Shown here: positions 1-7,080 of the stretch, piece after piece | Layout of the letters: the number at the start of each line of letters is the position of its first letter | How positions within the stretch are numbered: position 1 is the stretch's first letter | Source: Polyangium sp. 6x1 | Lineage (GTDB): Bacteria; Myxococcota_A; Polyangia; Polyangiales; Polyangiaceae | Reading direction: 5' to 3' | DNA length: 64,000 nucleotides | Assembly (NCBI RefSeq): GCF_029946515.1 | Contig: NZ_JARZHH010000001.1 | Span: 1 to 64,000 of the forward strand | The notes under the pieces: model-generated | Seen by the model: the letters and a program-made list of their open reading frames with translations, nothing else | The model's database searches: none | Told to the model about the DNA's origin: nothing | Translations under genes and position numbers: made by a program

Positions 1-47
1 TGCACCTCCGCTACCAGAGGTGTCTTCTCCCAGAGTTTGTCCAACAT
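1..47 (-). CDS. 5' end of an unidentified gene cut by the window edge
   Basis: An ATG at 47-45 on the minus strand is preceded by a purine-rich GGAGGAG ribosome-binding site and opens a frame (MLDKLWEKTPLVAEV) that runs off the window. Only 15 codons are visible. Two GGGGGTCAGTTTTA repeats just upstream look like the terminal repeats of an insertion sequence, so this may be the start of a transposase-type gene. That is inferred from context, not from the peptide. Confidence 0.35.
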   Translation of the reverse strand, partial: MLDKLWEKTPLVAEV

Positions 48-77
48 CCCCGTCTCCTCCTCCACCGAGCCCTGGGA

Positions 78-114
78 GGGGGTCAGTTTTAGTGTCGCCA
101 GGGGGTCAGTTTTA
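78..114. repeat. Direct repeat GGGGGTCAGTTTTA x2, possible insertion-sequence end
   Basis: Two copies of GGGGGTCAGTTTTA lie at 78-91 and 101-114, 23 bp apart. Multiple short repeats of this kind are typical of the ends of IS21-family elements. Together with the outward-reading gene start at 47 they suggest the terminus of an element extending off the left edge. The family assignment is tentative because no transposase sequence is in view. Confidence 0.35.
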
Positions 115-204
115 CTGACGCTCTACACAAGGTCTTCACCGTTCCGGCGAGAGGACGCCGGATCTCCTTCAAATGCGCTGTATCTGGGGCAGCCAAGCTC
201 CACT

Positions 205-235
205 TAGTTTGTTCTCAAACCATTCGGACAAACTA
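205..235. promoter_or_regulatory. 8-bp inverted repeat upstream of the first operon gene
   Basis: TAGTTTGT (205-212) and ACAAACTA (228-235) form a perfect 8-bp inverted repeat with a 15-nt spacer, about 75 bp before the first gene of the 0.3-10.1 kb operon. It could be an operator or hairpin controlling that operon. No convincing sigma-70 hexamers were seen nearby. Confidence 0.35.
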
Positions 236-311
236 GACCGCGTGAGCCCTCGCACAACTTTGTCGTTGCAATAACTGGAAGAGTCAGGCATTCTCCAGGC
301 CTAAGGGGATT

Positions 312-578
312 ATGAACGACGCAGAGCCCACTGCGCTCGATGGGCAGTCGTCTGCCGTCGAGCCGGATCCGCGCAACGGCACGGTCCAGACCGAACCCAA
401 AGCGCCTGTGGCCGAGCTGCGGAGCTGGCAGCAGATCATCGACCTGTACGGGGGTGAGTGCAGGTATCAGCTCATCGCGCAATGCGGCAAGACCTTTCGA
501 TATACGGCCAAGTCCGAGAAGCTCTACTTCTCGGGCCCGGCGCGAAAGCCCCTTGGGAAAAGGAGGTCCAAGCCATGA
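312..578 (+). CDS. Small protein of unknown function, first gene of the structural-type operon
   Basis: This 88-aa protein has a short acidic N-terminus and a C-terminal module of about 45 residues (LRSWQQIIDLYGGE..., then two Cys residues, then YTAKSEKLYFSGPARKP). The same module recurs at the N-terminus of the next gene, so the two arose by tandem duplication. The start is supported by AAGGGG just upstream. The stop overlaps the next start by 4 bp (ATGA at 575-578), indicating translational coupling. I do not recognise the family. The two cysteines (in GGEC and QCGK) are kept in both copies, so a metal-binding or disulphide-bonded mini-domain is possible but unproven. Confidence 0.75.
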   Translation: MNDAEPTALDGQSSAVEPDPRNGTVQTEPKAPVAELRSWQQIIDLYGGECRYQLIAQCGKTFRYTAKSEKLYFSGPARKPLGKRRSKP

Positions 579-2017
579 CCCAGGCCGAACTCATCGCGCC
601 CTCGGACGAGCCCGCCGATCTCGGCGGTCATCCGCTGTTTCCTCGGCCGGAAACCGAGGTAGGTCCGGATCCGCGAAGATTCGACCTCATTCAGATCGTC
701 CGCATCCTTCCGGACAAGACGCGGGAGGTCTGCCCGACGGCGTGGAAGGGATCCGAGCTGCGAAGCTGGCAGCAGATCATCGACATGTACGGTGGTGAGT
801 GCTGGTATCAGCTCAATGCGATGTGCGGGAAGTCGCACAAGTACACGGCAAAGTCCGAGATGCTCTACTTCGCAGGCCCGGCACGGAAGCCCTTCGTCCA
901 GGAGCCGCAGGCGCCCCGACCGGCGCTGGCAGCGCCTCCGATCAACCCGGCTGCGGTGCCGCCTTACTACTATGCCCCGCCTGCGCCTGCGCCCGCGCCA
1001 GCTCCCGCAGCCGCGCCAGCGATGGGGCTGGAGTTCATGGGGCTGCTCAAGGTCGTTCTCGAAACGATGCGCTCGATCCTCGAGAACACGAAGCAGCCAC
1101 CACCACCACCACAGGGAAACCAGACCCTCGAAGTCGTACAAGCGATCGTCCCGCTCCTCCAGCAGACGCCGCAATCGAACTCGCTCGAATTCGTGCGCGA
1201 GCTCGTGCCGCTCCTCCGGGGGAGCGACGCCGGGAAGCCGAGCGTCGGGGCCGGGTATGAGCGAGGGATGGAGCGCGGAATCGAGCTCGCGAAGGCCCTC
1301 GGGGGCGGGAACGGCGGTGGGGACGAGTTCGGCGAAATCGCCAAGATGCTCACGCTCGTTAAGTCCGCGACCCCGCCGCCTCCTCCGCCCCCGCCGCCCC
1401 CGCCTCCGCCTTCGCCTTCGCAGGCGAATCCGTGGCCCACGGGGATGCCGGTTTCCTGGGAGGGATGGGAGATGATCCAGACCCCGATGGGGATGATCTT
1501 GCGGCAGGCCGCCGCGCCGCAGCCCGCGCCATTGCCGACCCCCGCGCAGCCCGCCGCCCCCGCGCCCGTCGAGCTCCCGCAGCTCGACCCGGTGGCGCCC
1601 GTGCGCGTGCAGCCCACGACGCCCGTCCAGTGCACGGACGGCTTGCACAATGTCGCGCCGCCGCCGAGGCCCCCGCCGCCGCCTCCGCCGCCACCGGAGC
1701 CTCCTTTCGTGAGCGCGCCGCTCCCGCCTCCTGCGCCGCCGCCGCCGCCGCCGCCGCCCCCGAGCGCGCGGCCTGAGTCGAGAACGCACAAATCGGCCAA
1801 TCTCGCGCCGCACCTCACGGCCGCGGGCCTCGTTCCCGCTCCTCCGGGCCCGTCGGCCCCTGCCGACCCGCTCGGCGGTGCCGTGGCGCAGGGCATCCAG
1901 CTCCTCGGCAACAACCCCGACCTCTTCGCGAAACTCAAGGAACTCGCCTCGACCGGGTTCTCGCCCGAAGCCTTCGGCGAAGTGCTCGTCATGGCGGAAA
2001 AGGGCGGTGCCAAATGA
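575..2017 (+). CDS. Proline-rich protein with N-terminal Cys mini-domain (unknown function)
   Basis: This 480-aa protein starts at the ATG overlapping the previous stop, with AAGGAGG 6 bp upstream. That start is preferred to the longer frame beginning at 458. Residues 60-105 carry the Cys mini-domain shared with the upstream gene. The rest alternates low-complexity Pro/Ala linkers, including three runs of 8 to 13 prolines, with short helical segments (EFMGLLKVVLETMRSIL, LEVVQAIVPLLQQ) and a C-terminal helical region near FAKLKELAS. The layout suggests an extended scaffold, spike or tether rather than an enzyme. It is translationally coupled to the transglutaminase-like gene downstream (ATGA overlap at 2014-2017). 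No family was recognised. Confidence 0.75.
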   Translation: MTQAELIAPSDEPADLGGHPLFPRPETEVGPDPRRFDLIQIVRILPDKTREVCPTAWKGSELRSWQQIIDMYGGECWYQLNAMCGKSHKYTAKSEMLYFAGPARKPFVQEPQAPRPALAAPPINPAAVPPYYYAPPAPAPAPAPAAAPAMGLEFMGLLKVVLETMRSILENTKQPPPPPQGNQTLEVVQAIVPLLQQTPQSNSLEFVRELVPLLRGSDAGKPSVGAGYERGMERGIELAKALGGGNGGGDEFGEIAKMLTLVKSATPPPPPPPPPPPPPSPSQANPWPTGMPVSWEGWEMIQTPMGMILRQAAAPQPAPLPTPAQPAAPAPVELPQLDPVAPVRVQPTTPVQCTDGLHNVAPPPRPPPPPPPPPEPPFVSAPLPPPAPPPPPPPPPSARPESRTHKSANLAPHLTAAGLVPAPPGPSAPADPLGGAVAQGIQLLGNNPDLFAKLKELASTGFSPEAFGEVLVMAEKGGAK

Positions 2018-2472
2018 TCCGCCCGCGTATCGTCCATTTCCCCTCGAACCTCGCGAAGGCGCGGTACATGGCCGAGGGCAGCAAGCGCGACCTCCTGCTC
2101 CCGGAGGTCCAGCGCTGGGCCGCGGTGTTCCGGCGATTGCCGGTTCACGAACGCGGCGCGGCGATCCTGAAGTTCTGCCAGTACGCGATCGATTACGTCC
2201 GCGACCCGCGCCGCGAAGTGCTCGAAGACTCGGCGGTGACACTTTGCCGCGGCTTCGGCGACTGCGACGCGAAGACGCGGGTCTTCGTGGCGCTCTGCCG
2301 TGCATGCGGAATCCCGGCCCGCGAGAAGCCCGTCCGCCCCGAGCAAGACTTTCCACACATCCTCGCGGAGGTCTTCGTGAATGGGCGATGGCAACCCGCG
2401 GACCCGACCATCCTGAACTCGACGATCGGGCGTATCCCGCCCGCTTGGCTCGCGAGAACGAACTACTGGTGA
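2014..2472 (+). CDS. Transglutaminase-like cysteine enzyme
   Basis: This 152-aa protein carries the papain-like triad of the transglutaminase superfamily. Cys84 lies in CRGFGDCDAKT, His115 in DFPHILAEVF and Asp130 in QPADPT, in the usual order and spacing. It has no signal peptide and is about the size of an isolated core domain. Such proteins cleave or cross-link peptides, and some process structural proteins. The gene overlaps the preceding stop by 4 bp and sits 4 bp before the RadA-like ATPase gene, so it belongs to the same transcript. A role in maturing or cross-linking the operon's structural proteins is an inference from context. Confidence 0.8.
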   Translation: MIRPRIVHFPSNLAKARYMAEGSKRDLLLPEVQRWAAVFRRLPVHERGAAILKFCQYAIDYVRDPRREVLEDSAVTLCRGFGDCDAKTRVFVALCRACGIPAREKPVRPEQDFPHILAEVFVNGRWQPADPTILNSTIGRIPPAWLARTNYW

Positions 2473-2476
2473 TGCC

Positions 2477-3202
2477 ATGTCGAAACCACCCCTTCGATGC
2501 GCCGTCTGTCTGCGGCGACGTCCCCAGCTTTGCGGAGGTTACTGCGCATGCGGCGCGACCGTGTGGGAGCTCATCCCGCACGAGGTCCCGCCGGGCATCG
2601 TCGTGGAATCGCTCGAGGAGCGTAGCACGCCATTGCGGCCCACGCATTTCTCCGCGCTCCTCTCACGCGCGCTCGGGGGCGTCGTGCTCGGCTTGAAGGT
2701 GCTCGTGGGTGGGGCTCCGGGTGCCGGGAAGTCGACCCTTTGCGCCGAGCTCGCCGCGCAGATCGCCGCGAAGCTCGACGGGCTTGGGTACTGGCTCGAC
2801 GCGGAGCAGAACCGAAACCTCGTGCAGGAACTCTTCCCGCGCACGGGTTCGTCGTCGCGACACATTCGCCTCGTGAGCAGGCGCAGCGGCAGCGGGAGCA
2901 AGGTCGGCTGGCGCGACGCGCTCCAGGCCGTCCCGCCCGACGCCGCCGTGATCGTCGTGGACTCGCTCCAACGCTGGGCACGCAGCTACGCCGAGCAGAC
3001 CACGCTCCTCGAAACCGTCGCGACGGTGCGCCCCACGGTGCTCGTTGTCTCGCATTTCAACAAGGCCGGCCAGTTCGCCGGCCCCATGGGGAACGAATAC
3101 GACGTGGACGCCACGGCCATCGTTCGGCCAAAGAGCGTCGAAGTGACCAAGTGCCGCTGGAGCCTTTGCCCGCGCACGATCGAGCGTCCGATGGCCTCGT
3201 AG
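2477..3202 (+). CDS. RadA-like ATPase with N-terminal zinc-ribbon
   Basis: This 241-aa protein resembles a shortened RadA/Sms. A Cys-rich N-terminus (Cys8, 11, 19, 23, 25) is followed by a Walker A at about 79-87 (GGAPGAGKST), a Walker B (VIVVDS, about 158-163), and the segment KAGQFAGPMGNEYDVDA at about 196-212. The last corresponds to the RadA KNRFG-region hallmark K-x-G-x-x-AGPR-x-LEH-x-VD. The C-terminal Lon-like domain of true RadA is absent. RadA is a RecA-family motor acting on branched DNA. Here the gene lies between structural-type genes rather than recombination genes, so it may serve DNA handling or packaging for the element. That use is inferred. RBS: weak, just after the previous stop. 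Confidence 0.8.
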   Translation: MSKPPLRCAVCLRRRPQLCGGYCACGATVWELIPHEVPPGIVVESLEERSTPLRPTHFSALLSRALGGVVLGLKVLVGGAPGAGKSTLCAELAAQIAAKLDGLGYWLDAEQNRNLVQELFPRTGSSSRHIRLVSRRSGSGSKVGWRDALQAVPPDAAVIVVDSLQRWARSYAEQTTLLETVATVRPTVLVVSHFNKAGQFAGPMGNEYDVDATAIVRPKSVEVTKCRWSLCPRTIERPMAS

Positions 3203-3250
3203 AGCCATCGCGCGAAGCACAACCGAAGCAGGGAGAGGAGGCATTTCGGT

Positions 3251-3892
3251 ATGCCTAACGCTATCACTTTGTCTTACGAGACCGATGAGGAGACCAGCGG
3301 CGTGCCCGAAGAGGAAGGCGCGACGCCGTTCGATGACACGGGCGATTTCTTTGATACGCTCATGGGTGGCGGAGCGCAGTTGCTCTCGTCCATCCTGGGG
3401 GGAGGAGGGGGCGCCAAGCCCAGCGGGGGCGGTGGTATCGGAGAAAGCCTCGGGATGATCGCCGGCGCGGGGCTCGGCACGCTCGCGGGCGGGGCAGGAG
3501 CTTCGATCGGCGCGAATCTCGGAAAGATGGCCGGTGGGGCGGTGGAGAACCTCGTCCGCACGCAGGTCAAGAAGAAGCCAAAGCCCGGCAAGCCGCAGCG
3601 CCAGCTTACGAAACGCGAGCGGAAGCTCCTCGCCGACGGCGAGCAGATGACGAAGCGCACCGGTGATCCGATGTATGCACAAGAGGCGCGCCTCCGCGTG
3701 TATCGCCCGGCGGAGTACAAGCGCAAGCGCGACGCGGGGCAGCTTTTGTCCCAGATCATCGCGGCCGAGTCCGAGGCGGAGAACACTGCCGGAGCCGGCG
3801 CCGCGGCGTCCTCGGCTCAACTTCGGCGCGATGACGAATTCGCCCCATCTGAAGGAGCCCGACGCGACGTACAACGATACCGCGTCGCCTGA
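3251..3892 (+). CDS. Glycine-rich protein with glycine-zipper membrane segment
   Basis: This 213-aa protein has an acidic N-terminus, a Gly-rich centre (runs of GGGGG, then GMIAGAGLGTLAGGAGASIG, a glycine-zipper pattern spanning about 40 residues) and a strongly basic C-terminal third (KKKPKPGKPQRQLTKRERK). The zipper suggests insertion or packing in a membrane, and the basic tail could bind DNA or acidic partners. GGAGAGGAGG upstream gives a good RBS. The 3' end overlaps the proposed start of the next gene by 62 bp in another frame. Function unknown. In a virion context it would fit a minor membrane or DNA-delivery protein, which is speculation. Confidence 0.7.
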   Translation: MPNAITLSYETDEETSGVPEEEGATPFDDTGDFFDTLMGGGAQLLSSILGGGGGAKPSGGGGIGESLGMIAGAGLGTLAGGAGASIGANLGKMAGGAVENLVRTQVKKKPKPGKPQRQLTKRERKLLADGEQMTKRTGDPMYAQEARLRVYRPAEYKRKRDAGQLLSQIIAAESEAENTAGAGAAASSAQLRRDDEFAPSEGARRDVQRYRVA

Positions 3893-5681
3893 CACGAGGC
3901 CGCGCCCGTTGCAGCATGTCTCGGCCTTGCCGGTGAACGCCGCGCAACTCGCGGCGATGGTCCGCGCTGTCCCGCTGCTCCGCATGCACGATCCGCGGCT
4001 CCTGCGCGCGCTCACGGGTGACGGCGGCGCGCGCGACGTCTCCGGCGTCGATCCGACCACGGGTACGTATCACGCGGTTGCGGGCGAGACGCCGCACGGT
4101 ATCACCAAGAAGCTCACGGGGCAGACTCAGCGCACCCAGGAGCTCCTCGCAGCGAATCCCGGCAAACCGGATTCGGATCCCGTGTGGAATATCCCGCCGG
4201 GATGGCTGCATTACGCGGGCGATACGGGGGCGACACTCACCACGGCGCGCAAATACGTCGTGATCAAGGATGACTGGCCGCAGAAGATCGCCTCGAAGAT
4301 GGGCGCCTTCCCTGCGCGCCCGAAGTGGTGGTCCGAGCTCCGGGCCGCGAACCCGCACAAAGCCACGGAGAACGGGAACTGGACGTATCTCTACCCCGGC
4401 GAGGAGATCGGAATCCCGAACGAATGGCCGGATCACCCGCTCGCGGTCGCGGTCAATGGCACCCCTTCGCAGCCGTCCGCGCCGGGCGTCCCTGCTCCCG
4501 GGAAGACGACGACGCTCGATCCGGCCGTCGTTCCGCACACGCAGGCGCTTCTCGCGAGCTGGGCATTACGGAACCCTGGCGACTGCAACCCTTCGGACTT
4601 CGGAAGGAATCCGATGGACCTCGTCAGCGGATTCACGCCGAGGACGACGCAGGCGCTCGCCTCGTTCCAAACGTGGTGGAACAAGAAGCAGCCGACGAGG
4701 CCGCTCCCGACAACCGGAGAGCTCGACCAGACGACGTACAATGCACTGGTCGAGGAAAACAACGCATCGGGTACGCCCTTCGACAATGCGTCGAGCGGCG
4801 GAACGAAAGCGGACGGACAGTCGACGTCAGAATCCAAGTCCAGTCCACCGCCGCCGCCGCCGCCGCCGCCACCCCCGCCTCCTGCTCCCACAACCACAGG
4901 GCTGCCGGCTGGCGTGAGTGTCCAGCAGAGCACGAAGCCCGGCCATGTCCTCGTGGTGACGCCTATGGGGAGTTTCGACTTGCCCGCGACGCCGGGCTCG
5001 AAGCCGGGGACGGTGGTCGTCGACGTGCCGCTGCTCGGCAAGCACGAAATCCCGGCACCGACCGCGCCGCCGCAGCAGCAGTCCACGACTCCACCGCCCC
5101 CGCCTCCTCCGCCCCCGCCTCCTCCTGCCGCGCCTTCCGCGGGGCTGCCGGCTGGTGTGAGCGTCCAGCAGAGCACAAAGCCTGGCCATGTCCTCCTGGT
5201 GACGCCTATGGGAAACTTCGACCTGCCCGCGACACCGGGCTCGAAGCCGGGGACGGTGGTCGTCGACGTGCCGCTGCTCGGCAAGCAGGAGATCCCTGCC
5301 CCGACCGCGCCTCAGCAGAACCAATCGTCCACGCCAGGGGAGGCAGACGGCAATCCGGAGCTCGACGATAGATTCAGCGAATCTGCCAAGAAAGATATCC
5401 TGCTCTTCCTCGAAGCTTGCGATAATCCTTATCAATTGGAGGAAGTTGCGGAAGCTTACGAGCTGAGCGGCTATCCGCTTGCCGCCAAGGCGATGAGGGA
5501 TCGGGCCAACGTTTTGCGGCAGCAGCAGAGCGGGGGAGGTTTCCAGAGCGGGGGAGGTTCCCCGAGCTGGGAATACTACCCTCAAACCGATACCGCTCCT
5601 TCGTCGCCCACCGGCTCCAGCAACAATGGGAGCCTTCTACCCGTGATCGCAGTTGTTGCTGCGGGTCTCGCTTTCTCGTGA
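3831..5681 (+). CDS. LysM / peptidoglycan-binding protein with duplicated module
   Basis: This protein is about 616 aa. After about 75 residues come two LysM-like segments (YHAVAGETPHGITKKL..., and KYVVIKDDWPQKIASKMGA...), both ending in the Gly-Glu/Pro-x-x-I-x-IP pattern typical of LysM. A PG_binding_1-like helix bundle follows (HTQALLASW..., FTPRTTQALASFQTWW...). Next are two polyproline linkers, each leading into a near-identical 57-residue beta module (GLPAGVSVQQSTKPGHV...). A helical domain (SAKKDILLFLEACDNPYQ...) and a hydrophobic C-terminus (LLPVIAVVAAGLAF) close the protein. It probably binds cell wall and ends in a membrane. The start at 3831 is provisional: the frame is open from 3663, and 3831 has a poor RBS. 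Confidence 0.75.
   Translation: MTNSPHLKEPDATYNDTASPDTRPRPLQHVSALPVNAAQLAAMVRAVPLLRMHDPRLLRALTGDGGARDVSGVDPTTGTYHAVAGETPHGITKKLTGQTQRTQELLAANPGKPDSDPVWNIPPGWLHYAGDTGATLTTARKYVVIKDDWPQKIASKMGAFPARPKWWSELRAANPHKATENGNWTYLYPGEEIGIPNEWPDHPLAVAVNGTPSQPSAPGVPAPGKTTTLDPAVVPHTQALLASWALRNPGDCNPSDFGRNPMDLVSGFTPRTTQALASFQTWWNKKQPTRPLPTTGELDQTTYNALVEENNASGTPFDNASSGGTKADGQSTSESKSSPPPPPPPPPPPPPAPTTTGLPAGVSVQQSTKPGHVLVVTPMGSFDLPATPGSKPGTVVVDVPLLGKHEIPAPTAPPQQQSTTPPPPPPPPPPPPAAPSAGLPAGVSVQQSTKPGHVLLVTPMGNFDLPATPGSKPGTVVVDVPLLGKQEIPAPTAPQQNQSSTPGEADGNPELDDRFSESAKKDILLFLEACDNPYQLEEVAEAYELSGYPLAAKAMRDRANVLRQQQSGGGFQSGGGSPSWEYYPQTDTAPSSPTGSSNNGSLLPVIAVVAAGLAFS
4899..5311 (+). repeat. Tandem 170-bp coding repeat (two near-identical modules)
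   Basis: Positions 4899-5068 and 5142-5311 encode the same 57-aa module (from GLPAGVSVQQ to IPAPTAP), separated by a polyproline linker. Only a handful of nucleotide differences are visible, which points to a recent duplication or ongoing gene conversion. The offset is 243 bp, a whole number of codons. Confidence 0.85.
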
Positions 5682-5704
5682 CGCTTCGATAGGGGGGCCG
5701 CGCC

Positions 5705-6547
5705 ATGCCCAAGTTGCCGAAGCATTTGCCGTTCTGGTGGTGGAATTGGTGGCAACGCGAGGAGCCGCCCGCCCCAGCACCCCCGGCGCCGCCCCCCAGC
5801 TCCCCGCGACTGTTTCGGTGGTCGCACCAGGATCGGAACCTCGCCAGCGCGGGCGCTGCGGCTCTTGAAACCGCCAAGCATGGCTCGTGGATGACGCTCG
5901 GCAAGAAGCAACGTGCGCGTCAATTCCGGGCATTCGTTGTGATGTCCCTACGGATCGCACCGCTCTCGTGGCGGCCTACGCCACTGGGACAATTGGGGCC
6001 GCATCTCTACAGCACCCCCGACCGTAACGCCGTTGGTTCGGCGATTGCGCGCACGCTTCTCCTTCTCGCCCCCGGGAACCTCCGGCCGGGGTCCGACATT
6101 GTCACGGAAGAGGGAGAGCCGGCGACCGGCACGATCGAGACCGGCGTCGTTCATGTCTTGACCGTATTGCTCGTCGGCGCCGTCGCAATCGCTGCGGCAT
6201 ATCTCGGCAGTCTCGTTGCGCAGGCGATCCACGCCGTGAACTTCGATGACGAAGTGACGAAGCGCCTCCTCGCGGCACAGGCGCGGGCAATGGAAATACT
6301 ATCCATGCACGTCGAGCGCGAGCGCGTTGCTGGCCGCGAACTGCCATTTGACGAAACGGAGAAGTCGATGCTCCGCGCCTTGGAAGACGTCCAGCGGCAG
6401 CTCGCGACCCTTCGACGGGCACCGCTCCCGTCACCGTTTCATGGCGCGACCGAATTTGTCAGAGCTTCGACCACCTTTCTCCCTATAGCAATCATCGTAT
6501 TTGCTGCATTCGTCCTTCTCAACAAACAGCCCGAAAGGAGATCCTAA
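5705..6547 (+). CDS. Membrane protein of unknown function
   Basis: This 280-aa protein has a Trp-rich, proline-rich N-terminus (FWWWNWWQ...), a hydrophobic segment near residues 155-180 (VLTVLLVGAVAIAAAYLGSL), a helical, probably coiled-coil stretch (about 190-245) and a second hydrophobic helix near the C-terminus (FLPIAIIVFAAFVLL). The topology is likely two transmembrane helices with a helical loop between them. It is followed after 3 bp by another membrane protein gene and belongs to the operon. No family recognised. Confidence 0.7.
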   Translation: MPKLPKHLPFWWWNWWQREEPPAPAPPAPPPSSPRLFRWSHQDRNLASAGAAALETAKHGSWMTLGKKQRARQFRAFVVMSLRIAPLSWRPTPLGQLGPHLYSTPDRNAVGSAIARTLLLLAPGNLRPGSDIVTEEGEPATGTIETGVVHVLTVLLVGAVAIAAAYLGSLVAQAIHAVNFDDEVTKRLLAAQARAMEILSMHVERERVAGRELPFDETEKSMLRALEDVQRQLATLRRAPLPSPFHGATEFVRASTTFLPIAIIVFAAFVLLNKQPERRS

Positions 6548-6550
6548 GGC

Positions 6551-7039
6551 ATGGCAGAAGAAAGAGTCCGCGTCGACCGCTCTCTCGTGGCGGTCCCGCG
6601 TGCCCGGTTTCGACGCCGGGGCAATAACAGGCATTGGGCTCGCGACGTGGGGACAGGGTTCCTCTACACGGCGGGGGCTGGTGCTGTGGTCGCTCTCCTC
6701 GCGAATCTGGACGACATCCGGAACAGCAAGGAGGTGAGGAACCACTGGTGGCTCATGCCGGTCGCGCTGGTCGCGATCGGATACATGCTGCGCAAGCGGC
6801 GCAATGCGCACGCGAACGCGGTGATCGCGGTGGGCGGGGCCATGTTCGCGCTCGCGTACATGGCACAGCAAAAGGCCGCACCGGCGGCGCAGCAGCCGCC
6901 TGCTCCGGCGGGTAGCGATACCGCCGCGCCGATCGCTGCATTGCAGGGGCAAACAACGGGGTTCTGGTATCAGGCGCCGGATGGTCGGTTCCTGCGATTG
7001 CCCAACATCGTGCGGCGCGTTTCGGTTGCGAACGCGTAG
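6551..7039 (+). CDS. Small multi-pass membrane protein
   Basis: This 162-aa protein has a basic N-terminus followed by three hydrophobic segments (TGFLYTAGAGAVVALLANL, WWLMPVALVAIGYML, AVIAVGGAMFALAYMA), an Ala/Pro/Gln linker and a short C-terminal soluble tail with FWYQAPDGRFLRLP. Start at the ATG after AAAGGAG (6534-6540). It lies directly upstream of the candidate major structural protein. Small membrane proteins next to the coat gene are usual in membrane-containing tailless phages, but the sequence alone does not show this role. Confidence 0.7.
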   Translation: MAEERVRVDRSLVAVPRARFRRRGNNRHWARDVGTGFLYTAGAGAVVALLANLDDIRNSKEVRNHWWLMPVALVAIGYMLRKRRNAHANAVIAVGGAMFALAYMAQQKAAPAAQQPPAPAGSDTAAPIAALQGQTTGFWYQAPDGRFLRLPNIVRRVSVANA

Positions 7040-7080
7040 ACGCAATCTGAGGACCATTTTCATAGGGAAGGAACCAAGGC

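Noticed and set aside
524-2647. Long minus-strand frame (707 aa) opposite the polyproline gene
   Set aside because: Arg-rich, low-complexity translation; it is the antisense shadow of GC-rich proline codons on the + strand.
4433-5284. Minus-strand 283-aa glycine-rich frame
   Set aside because: Antisense of polyproline codons in the LysM protein gene.
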